A DNA stretch of 8,462 nucleotides, from contig JACDEY010000032.1 of NCBI GenBank assembly GCA_013816105.1, positions 1-8,462 on the forward strand, in the 5' to 3' direction. Under the pieces are notes generated by a model. It searched no databases. It was not told the DNA's origin and was given only the letters and a program-made list of their open reading frames with translations. Position 1 is the stretch's first letter, and each line of letters starts with the position of its first letter. The position numbers were made by a program, and so were the translations under genes. The DNA is from Actinomycetota bacterium (GTDB lineage Bacteria; Actinomycetota; UBA4738). Positions 1 through 5,371 of the stretch are shown here, one piece after another.

Positions 1-2
1 AC

Positions 3-326
3 GGCTGGGGCCGCATCTGCCTGATCACCTCGAGCGCCGTGAAGCAGCCGATCCCTCACCTCACCCTTTCGAACACCGCTCGAGCCGGGCTCTGGGCGTG
101 GGCGAAGACCGCGGCCGCGGACCTCTTCCCCCTCGGGATCACTCTCAACCTGGCATGCCCAGCGCGGCAGGCCACCGAACGGTCCCGCGCCCTCGGGACC
201 GAAGGGGTGCTGGGAGACCCGGAGGACTTCGGACGGGTCGTAGCCTTCCTTTGCTCCGAGCCGGCCGGATTCATAAGCGGCGCGGCTCTTCAGGTCGACG
301 GTGCATCCACCGCCGGCCTGTTGTAG
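3..326 (+). CDS. SDR-family protein, C-terminal part (5' end outside window), atypical active site
   Basis: The reading frame is open from the window edge and ends at TAG 324-326, giving 107 visible residues of a fold usually near 250 residues. An in-frame GTG at 39 is internal, because the preceding codons already read as the SDR strand ending in ITSS. The visible part aligns with the FabG-like SDR core: active-site Ser (residue 10 of the visible part), helix ARAGLWAWAKTAAADL, strand GITLNLACP, and the C-terminal FLCSEPAGFISGAALQVDGA block typical of classical SDRs. The canonical YxxxK motif reads SNTAR, so the catalytic Tyr is Ser (codon 69-71) and the Lys is Arg (81-83). The Gly after the conserved Pro (PG) is also absent (CPA). 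SDRs bind NAD(P)(H). With this site, normal hydride transfer is doubtful and the substrate cannot be named. I recall FabG-like homologues annotated as 3-oxoacyl-ACP reductase with a similar SNxxR pattern, so it may be a subfamily trait. Confidence 0.9.
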   Translation, partial: GWGRICLITSSAVKQPIPHLTLSNTARAGLWAWAKTAAADLFPLGITLNLACPARQATERSRALGTEGVLGDPEDFGRVVAFLCSEPAGFISGAALQVDGASTAGLL

Positions 327-331
327 CCGCT

Positions 332-352
332 CCTCGATTCATCCGACCGAGG
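332..352 (+). terminator. Weak hairpin after the SDR gene, possible terminator
   Basis: CCTCG (332-336) and CGAGG (348-352) can pair around an 11-base loop, six bases after the SDR stop codon. Only a short TTCTT follows and there is no real T-tract. The stem is short, so termination is uncertain. Confidence 0.2.
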
Positions 353-355
353 TTC

Positions 356-383
356 TTGAAACCGGACGCACCGCCGATAGGGT
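356..383 (+). promoter_or_regulatory. Candidate housekeeping-sigma promoter for the small membrane protein gene
   Basis: TTGAAA (356-361) is followed after 16 bases by TAGGGT (378-383), which fits the TTGACA / TAnnnT pattern of primary-sigma promoters in high-GC Gram-positives. Transcription would start near 390 and leave a leader of about 35 bases before the ATG at 425. Its position between the SDR stop and the next gene suggests that the membrane protein gene is transcribed independently. Confidence 0.45.
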
Positions 384-424
384 GGAGGCGAGGTCGATCA
401 TCGTCGTTCCCCTGGGAGGAGGCC

Positions 425-817
425 ATGGCAGAGGCGGCGCGCTCGACGGGTCATATGGCGGGCCGCATCCTGTTCACGCTCATGGGCGCGGCTGGGCTCA
501 TCGTCGGCGCCTTCATGACCTGGGTGCGTGACCTCGACGGTGTGCGCCTCGGCGCGGGAGCCCTCTACCGGCGTCCGTTCGAGTTCCAGCCGGATCTGGT
601 CACGAGCGTTGGGTTCGTCACGATCGTCCTGGGGTTGGTGGCGGTCGCCGGGCTCGCGACGTCCGGCTGGCTCACCCGGCTGGCCGGGGCGCTCGGAATC
701 ATCGTCTTCATCCTGTTGCTGATACAGCTCTACGGCGCGGGCGTGGGCATCCTGCCGGGCCCGGGGCCCTGGCTGGTCCTCACGGGCGGCGTGATCGCGG
801 TCGTTGGAGGCGGATGA
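425..817 (+). CDS. Small four-helix integral membrane protein, function unknown
   Basis: This encodes 130 residues. The ATG at 425 is chosen because the purine-rich GGGAGGAGG (414-422) lies just upstream; a longer in-frame extension to 98 would run through the SDR gene in another frame and reads as non-protein-like Arg/Pro-rich sequence. Four hydrophobic segments are visible at about residues 14-33, 58-78, 85-108 and 115-128. Segments one and two are joined by a polar loop with RDLDGVRLG and the aromatic/basic YRRPFEF. The C-terminus is GG-rich and ends inside or right after the last helix. No catalytic or metal-binding motif is visible. The layout (a helix ending in a TW motif, then a Gly-containing polar loop, then three helices) resembles short actinobacterial membrane proteins of unknown function. 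It converges with the PH-domain gene. No specific family is claimed. Confidence 0.8.
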   Translation: MAEAARSTGHMAGRILFTLMGAAGLIVGAFMTWVRDLDGVRLGAGALYRRPFEFQPDLVTSVGFVTIVLGLVAVAGLATSGWLTRLAGALGIIVFILLLIQLYGAGVGILPGPGPWLVLTGGVIAVVGGG

Positions 818-867
818 CCGCCGGCGGCCGTCGCATCATCGGAGCTCGGGTACTGCTTCCGAGGATG
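818..867. terminator. Palindrome and imperfect hairpin between convergent genes, possible bidirectional terminator
   Basis: Directly after the membrane-protein stop lies the perfect palindrome CCGCCGGCGG (818-827). It is followed by an imperfect stem in which CATCGGAGC (about 834-845) can pair, with bulges, with GCTTCCGAGGATG (855-867). The element sits in the 52-base gap between two converging coding regions, where a shared terminator would be expected. No T-tract is visible on either strand, so rho-independent activity is uncertain. Confidence 0.3.
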
Positions 868-869
868 GC

Positions 870-1526
870 CTAGAGGCTCCGAACCCTGTGCAGGAGGCGA
901 GCCTTCAGCTCGCCGTACTCCTCGTCGGACAGAACCGACATCCGGTGAAGCCGGTGCAGCTTGGCGAGCTCGTCGGCCACCGAGCCGGGCTGCCAGAAAG
1001 GCAGGCGTCCGGCCCGTTCCATGGCCTCCTTCCGGCGCGTCTCGTTGCCCTCCTTGCGCTCGAAGATGACCTTCTGGACGCGTTCCGGGTCGCTCACGTC
1101 CCGGAAGGTGACCGGTCCCGCTGCGGACTCGATGGTGAGGTCGCCGGCGCCCAGCAGCCGCTCCAGGATCGTCTGAGAGAACCGAACGTCGCTGATCCGC
1201 TCGAGCGAGATCTCGACGGACTGCTTCGCGATGAGACCGGACCGCCGGATGATCCGGTCGGTCGTGACCACGAAATGGGAGCTCGCCCAAGTGCTGATGA
1301 GCCCCGCCGGCCAGACCAGAAACGCGGTGAGGCCCGCTATCAGGATCACGGCGAAGGCCCATGGCGCCCAGGAATAGGGTGCATACAGGAAGCCGGCTCC
1401 AAGCCCGAGCAGGATCGCGATCGTTTGCGCCACCGGCACGATGAGGGAGAGCCAGTGCGGCCGAAGGTCCAGCACGAGGTCCTCGTCGTCGGAGAGCAGG
1501 GAGGCCGGAAAGCTCAGGAGGTCCAT
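870..1526 (-). CDS. Membrane-anchored bacterial PH (bPH2/YdbS-like) domain protein with SHOCT-like C-terminus
   Basis: This encodes 218 residues from an ATG at 1526-1524. The frame is open further upstream, but that stretch overlaps the end of the methyltransferase gene and reads as low-quality Arg-rich sequence. The order of parts is: a short polar N-terminus ending in LRPHW (21-25); two transmembrane helices at about 26-48 and 54-77; then a bacterial PH-like module at about 80-155 with the typical HFVVTTDRIIRRSGLI start and SVEISLERISDVRFSQT strand. Residues about 183-214 (VADELAKLHRLHRM then LSDEEYGELKARLL) match the SHOCT short C-terminal domain pattern. Such proteins place a PH-like domain on the cytoplasmic face of the membrane; their ligand is generally unknown. 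No clear Shine-Dalgarno precedes the ATG (upstream CCGGA only). An in-frame GTG at 1550 is the alternative start. It lies 53 bases after the methyltransferase gene and is probably co-transcribed with it. Confidence 0.88.
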   Translation of the reverse strand: MDLLSFPASLLSDDEDLVLDLRPHWLSLIVPVAQTIAILLGLGAGFLYAPYSWAPWAFAVILIAGLTAFLVWPAGLISTWASSHFVVTTDRIIRRSGLIAKQSVEISLERISDVRFSQTILERLLGAGDLTIESAAGPVTFRDVSDPERVQKVIFERKEGNETRRKEAMERAGRLPFWQPGSVADELAKLHRLHRMSVLSDEEYGELKARLLHRVRSL

Positions 1527-1579
1527 TCCGGCACGGTACGATGCGGCCACTCCCAGTTCAACGATGTGTGCTCTGACCC

Positions 1580-2407
1580 CTATGCGTCCTGCCTCGTCGA
1601 CCGCCGGGCGCGAAGGAGGACGTAGTCGATCATCTCCCGGCGCCGAAGGGTCCGCACCTGTGCGAGGAAGAAGCGTGCGGCGAGCCGCTGTCCGGGGGGA
1701 ACCTCGCCCGCATCGCGAAGCCGAAGGGCGACCGCGGCGAGCGCCGGATCGAGGACACGATCCCCGCACCGCGCCATTCGAACGTCGACGAGCCCCGCCC
1801 GGCGCGCGAGATCGGCGATGCGCTCCGCCGAGCTCAGGTTCTTTGCCCGGAGGCCCCAGAGGCGTAGCTGGGCGAACCCGGCGAGCCCTTCCAGGAGGCC
1901 GGGTGGCGGGCGTTCCACGGACACGTCGGACATCGTGAGCACCCCGCCGGGGCGGAGCACGCGGACGACCTCTTCGAAGAAGGCGCGGCGGGACCGGAAG
2001 TGGAAGGCCGCCTCGACGCTTATTACTCCGTCGATCGCCCCGGACCGGATGGGAAGCCGAGTGGCGTCCCCCACCACCGGCAGAGCACCCGCCTCACCGA
2101 GCCTGGACCGGCCCTCCCGCAGCTGTGACTCGGTGATGTTTAGGGCTGCGAGCCGACGGGGCCGAGCGATCCGTGCGATAAGGGGGTCCTGGGCTCCGAG
2201 CCCGTTCCCCACGTCCAGTATCACGCCGTCGCGGGGAAGATCCTGCGCGAGCGTCTCGACCAGCCGGCGGACCGCCCGAGGAGCCTCCTCCAGCGTCCCG
2301 GGGCCCTCCCACAGACCCAGGTTCAGCCATCCCGGGTCGAGCGCGAGGAAGAAGTTCGCCCCGAGGCTCTCGTAAACCGTCGCGGCGGGGTTCCTTCCCT
2401 GGCGCAC
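1580..2407 (-). CDS. Class I SAM-dependent methyltransferase (small-molecule type)
   Basis: This encodes 275 residues from a GTG at 2407. It transfers a methyl group from S-adenosylmethionine to an unidentified substrate. The Rossmann-type methyltransferase motifs are in order: an N-terminal cap with WLNLGLWEG (27-35), motif I ILDVGNGLG (63-71), acidic strand region LAALNITESQL (86-96), GDATRLP (113-119) for the adenine-side loop, SVEAAFHF (130-137), and the post-motif RVLRPGG (149-155). The NLGLWEG cap and the Ser-Val-Glu-Ala motif resemble the natural-product and lipid O-/C-methyltransferases near EryG and tocopherol methyltransferase, but specificity cannot be read from sequence. Motif I has Asn where Cys or Ser is commoner (DVGNG). 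No Shine-Dalgarno fits the GTG, and the in-frame sequence continues upstream (ANLRHAVSLV) without ATG, GTG or TTG, so the true N-terminus is uncertain. It follows the 815-residue gene by 65 bases. Confidence 0.88.
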   Translation of the reverse strand: MRQGRNPAATVYESLGANFFLALDPGWLNLGLWEGPGTLEEAPRAVRRLVETLAQDLPRDGVILDVGNGLGAQDPLIARIARPRRLAALNITESQLREGRSRLGEAGALPVVGDATRLPIRSGAIDGVISVEAAFHFRSRRAFFEEVVRVLRPGGVLTMSDVSVERPPPGLLEGLAGFAQLRLWGLRAKNLSSAERIADLARRAGLVDVRMARCGDRVLDPALAAVALRLRDAGEVPPGQRLAARFFLAQVRTLRRREMIDYVLLRARRSTRQDA

Positions 2408-2472
2408 GAGCGAGACGGCGTGCCGCAGGTTCGCACCGGTCCATCGACCCTCGCTCCCCCCCCGCTTACCGG

Positions 2473-4920
2473 TCAGGGCGCGCCCTGGCCGTTTCGGTCC
2501 CGTAGCCCGCGCACGATCGCCTCGCGCCTGTCGGGGATGGGACGACGCTCGTAGCCCCAGATGCCGTCAAGGCGTTCGGCTCCCGTCGTCTTCTCCAAGC
2601 CTTCCGACACCATTCGAAAGGATTCGACCACTCCGGGGACCATCAGGATGTGGCCGCCCGCGTCCCGCGGCATGTGCCAGCGGAAGTCGTGAAGCGTTCC
2701 CAGCTCGATCATGGCCTCGTTCAGCAGGTCGTAGAGCGCGCGAAGCCGGAAGAACACCGCCAGGAGCCCGCAGGTCGCGAAGAAGCCATACGGCTCGATG
2801 CGGGCGAGATGAGCCCGGAGGCCCTCCACGTCGCGGAACCGTGCGATCGCGCCGGAGAGGTCCTCGCGGTCGCTCTTCGCGGTACAGGCGATGGCGTGAG
2901 GGCGGACATCGATGAACCCGCCGACGCAGAGGTGATAGTCGCGATAATCCTCGTACGCGCACGGGTTGCCGCTCTCGCGGTGGCCGCTCCGGAGCGCCCG
3001 CGAGATGCCGTCCCGCTCGGTGACCAGCAGGTCGAGCGGCGCAACGTAGAACCCGCTTCGAACGTACGAACGCCCGTCGCGCTCGAACACGAGCGGGGAT
3101 CCGAGAGATGGAGGGATCCACACGGCGTGAAGGACGCGCTCCAGGATCCGGCGGAGCGCCTCCCTCTTCTGCGGAAAGAGGCCGTGCTTGCGCAGGGGCA
3201 TGAGCGGCAAAAGGTCTTCGGGAGCCTCCGCTCCGGCCAGCACCTGCATGTCCTCGATTAGCGTCTCCAGGTCCAGAACGGCCAGATCCTCGAAGGTAAG
3301 CGTCCGCGAACGCTCGACGAAGAACCCGGCCGCGTCGAATCGCTCCACGTCGACGTACGGATCGATCGCGTCGACGTCGAGGGTCCGCAGGCGGTGCAGC
3401 AGGATCAGGAGCGCGAGGGTGTGCATCTCCGCCTGGTGCTTCGCCGAGCCGAGATCCTGCAGCGCAACGGGCTCCAGGCCGGAGAGCTGCGTCCGAAGCA
3501 GCGCCGGCTGTGACAGGAAGTCCAGAACGTGGCGGGCGTTGTCGGTCTCCGTGTAGTAGCAGACGCCGCCCTCGAACCATGGCGAGAGTGGGTCGTCGCC
3601 GAGGAGGGCCACCGTTGCGAGCATCAGACCGAGCTCCCCGGCCGATGCCACGCGCATCACCCGGTAGAGAGCATCGGCGTTCCCGACGCTGAAGAAGCCG
3701 TTCTCGCCGCTGCGGATCACGTACGAGGGCAGGAGATCCTCCCCACGCTCGAAGGTGGCGGGTCCCGAGGGGGGGTCGTCGAGCGGCACGGTGAGCGGCC
3801 GGTACGTTCGCAGCACCTGACGGGCGGGGACCGGCCGCCCGGCCTGGCGGCTCGCTCGGGAACCGGTTGGTTGGGAGGCTTTCGAGCCGGGAAACACTTC
3901 GCCCGGCGCGTCGAACAGCTTCTGACGGATCTCGCGGTGCAGGGGGATGCGCTCCCGCACCCTCACCTCGTCGATCCCGATGGCGGCGGCGGTGATCAAC
4001 ACCTTGACGCCCGCCCCCGCGTAGAGCCTGGTGAGCGTGTCCGCGTAACGCTGCTTCTCCGCGAGACGACGGTCGAGGCCGCTGTGCGCGAAGCCGAGGC
4101 GGATCGCCGGGTGACCCGAGGGCGAGTCGTCGTACATCCCACCGACGCCGGTGGTGTGGGCCATGAGAACGCTTTTCGCGAGGCGCTGCTGCACCTCTAC
4201 GAGATCATCGCGGAGGGCTCCCACGAACCCCTCCTTCAGCTCGTTCACCTGGTCCGCCCCGAGCCCCGGCACGTGTTCGGCCACCAGCAGCAGCTCGTCC
4301 TGGTGGTAGGCCACCAGGCTTGGAATCGGAATGCCCACCAACACCGAGCGGTACCGATCGAGTCCCACGGGCTCGAGGTGGCGTGCGCGGTAGCCGTCGA
4401 GGAAGGCGGAGAACGGCCTCGCGGAGGCGACAGTTTCCGCGAGCGCTTTGAAGATCGCCTCGGGCTCGTCCTCTCGATCCGTGCCGATCGAGCGGAGGAA
4501 CTCCGCGGCGACGCCTCCGCGATCCTCGGGCGGAGTCTGCCCGATCCGCTTGAGCCCGGGAAGAGCCGTTACCTCGAACCTCTCCAGGGCGATGAAGACA
4601 CCGCTCGCCGTCAGGTAGCCGCTGCGGATTCGCTGGGGCAGTCGATCGTGTCCGTGCCGGGACTCCACGAACCGGAACAGCCGACGCGTGAACGCCTCGA
4701 TCTCGTCCGAGGTCGTGCCCGTGGCCACGAGCAGCGGCACCTCGTCGGGGCCTGGTGGATGGATGGCGAACATCTCCTCGTACATGCCGAGCATCTGGAG
4801 AACCGCTGTCCCGCCCACGGCGCCGGTGCCCCCTAGGAACATGTGTGCGTCCGAATACCGGTCTCCGGACCGCGCCGCTTCCACCAGGCGAGGGCCCAGC
4901 CGCTGTTTCTTGAACCCCAT
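2473..4920 (-). CDS. Large conserved-looking protein of unknown function with N-terminal Rossmann-like glycine motif
   Basis: This encodes 815 residues from an ATG at 4920-4918, preceded by GGGAG six bases upstream. I do not recognise the family. Near the N-terminus, HMFLGGTGAVGGTAV (26-40) is a glycine-rich turn after a hydrophobic strand, as in dinucleotide-binding Rossmann folds; it is followed by strand VPLLVATGTTSDE (61-73). Other notable blocks are VLMAHTTGVGGMYDDSPSG (251-269), GFAHSGLD (276-283), VKVLITAAAIGIDEVR (305-320), GENGFFSVGNADALYR (405-420), AGELGLMLATVALLGDD (427-443), and an aromatic region CAYEDYRDYHLCVGGF (654-669). A low-complexity basic linker at about 345-368 (GSKASQPTGSRASRQAGR) separates two halves. 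There is no signal peptide and no convincing transmembrane helix, so it is probably cytoplasmic. Well-ordered alternating strands and helices indicate a folded enzyme-like protein, perhaps NAD(P)- or nucleotide-dependent (inference). It lies 71 bases after the SnoaL-like gene and upstream of the methyltransferase gene. Confidence 0.85.
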   Translation of the reverse strand: MGFKKQRLGPRLVEAARSGDRYSDAHMFLGGTGAVGGTAVLQMLGMYEEMFAIHPPGPDEVPLLVATGTTSDEIEAFTRRLFRFVESRHGHDRLPQRIRSGYLTASGVFIALERFEVTALPGLKRIGQTPPEDRGGVAAEFLRSIGTDREDEPEAIFKALAETVASARPFSAFLDGYRARHLEPVGLDRYRSVLVGIPIPSLVAYHQDELLLVAEHVPGLGADQVNELKEGFVGALRDDLVEVQQRLAKSVLMAHTTGVGGMYDDSPSGHPAIRLGFAHSGLDRRLAEKQRYADTLTRLYAGAGVKVLITAAAIGIDEVRVRERIPLHREIRQKLFDAPGEVFPGSKASQPTGSRASRQAGRPVPARQVLRTYRPLTVPLDDPPSGPATFERGEDLLPSYVIRSGENGFFSVGNADALYRVMRVASAGELGLMLATVALLGDDPLSPWFEGGVCYYTETDNARHVLDFLSQPALLRTQLSGLEPVALQDLGSAKHQAEMHTLALLILLHRLRTLDVDAIDPYVDVERFDAAGFFVERSRTLTFEDLAVLDLETLIEDMQVLAGAEAPEDLLPLMPLRKHGLFPQKREALRRILERVLHAVWIPPSLGSPLVFERDGRSYVRSGFYVAPLDLLVTERDGISRALRSGHRESGNPCAYEDYRDYHLCVGGFIDVRPHAIACTAKSDREDLSGAIARFRDVEGLRAHLARIEPYGFFATCGLLAVFFRLRALYDLLNEAMIELGTLHDFRWHMPRDAGGHILMVPGVVESFRMVSEGLEKTTGAERLDGIWGYERRPIPDRREAIVRGLRDRNGQGAP

Positions 4921-4949
4921 GGACGGCTCCCGACCGGCCCAGGGACAAA

Positions 4950-4961
4950 GCCGGGCCCGGC
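4950..4961. other. Perfect 12-base palindrome upstream of the 815-residue protein gene
   Basis: GCCGGGCCCGGC at 4950-4961 is a perfect inverted repeat in the 71-base gap between the SnoaL-like stop and the start of the large gene. A full 12-base palindrome has no loop, so in RNA only part of it could fold. It may be an attenuating hairpin, an operator, or a chance GC-rich palindrome. Confidence 0.25.
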
Positions 4962-4991
4962 GGCCAGTCTAGCGTCGGCCTGGGGGCGCTC

Positions 4992-5360
4992 TCACGGGTG
5001 CTGCATCCACCACTCGGTGAACTCCGAGCAGCGGCCCTCGCCGTCGAACCGCAGGACCCACAGGTTGCTGTAGCGGGTCTCCGGCTCGTTTCCGGTCGCG
5101 TGGTAGATGGTTACGCCGACGACGACGGCCAGGTCGCCTGTCACGACGAGCGGCTCCCAGGTGAAGTCGGTCTGACCGGGTTCGTCCTTGCTCTCCAGCC
5201 AGCCCTGGACGATGCCCTCGCGCCCCATCCATGGAGGCCGGAACGGGGCCGTGTAGTACCGGGCATCGTCGGAGAACAGCGAGCCGATGTGATCCGGGTC
5301 GTTCGAGTTCCATGCGCGGACATAGCCCTTCATCCACTCGGAGAGCGTGGCGTCGTCCAT
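4992..5360 (-). CDS. SnoaL/NTF2-like fold small protein
   Basis: This encodes 122 residues from an ATG at 5360-5358. It matches the NTF2-like/SnoaL-type cone fold: a leading helix with YVRAWNSNDPDHIGSLFSDD (13-32), the aromatic Tyr-Tyr strand (35-36), the GREGIVQGW helix (46-54) common in this family, then alternating strands that end in the aromatic EFTEWWMQ segment. Family members include polyketide cyclases, isomerases, dehydratases and many non-enzymatic proteins, so the substrate cannot be assigned; no diagnostic catalytic pair is evident. It starts 8 bases after the lon stop. Its Shine-Dalgarno GAGGAG (5370-5365) shares bases with the lon TGA (5371-5369), which suggests translational coupling to lon. 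Length is normal for the family and it appears intact. Confidence 0.88.
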   Translation of the reverse strand: MDDATLSEWMKGYVRAWNSNDPDHIGSLFSDDARYYTAPFRPPWMGREGIVQGWLESKDEPGQTDFTWEPLVVTGDLAVVVGVTIYHATGNEPETRYSNLWVLRFDGEGRCSEFTEWWMQHP

Positions 5361-5364
5361 CGAA

Positions 5365-5371
5365 CTCCTCA
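5365..5371 (-). promoter_or_regulatory. Shine-Dalgarno of the SnoaL-like gene overlapping the lon stop codon
   Basis: On the minus strand TGAGGAG runs 5371-5365: TGA ends lon and GAGGAG is the ribosome binding site, with four bases to the ATG at 5360. Ribosomes finishing lon would terminate directly on this site, which favours coupled translation and fixes the start of the downstream gene. Confidence 0.75.

Noticed and set aside
804..1625. A 273-residue plus-strand open frame opposite the PH-domain gene
   Set aside because: The product is rich in Arg, Pro, Gly and Asp with no recognisable fold, and it overlaps a clear PH-SHOCT protein; it is a shadow frame.
3529..4836. A 435-residue open frame on the plus strand, antisense to the 815-residue gene
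   Set aside because: Long antisense frames are expected opposite GC-rich genes. Its sequence lacks domain-like motifs, whereas the minus-strand product has ordered strands and helices and a Shine-Dalgarno.
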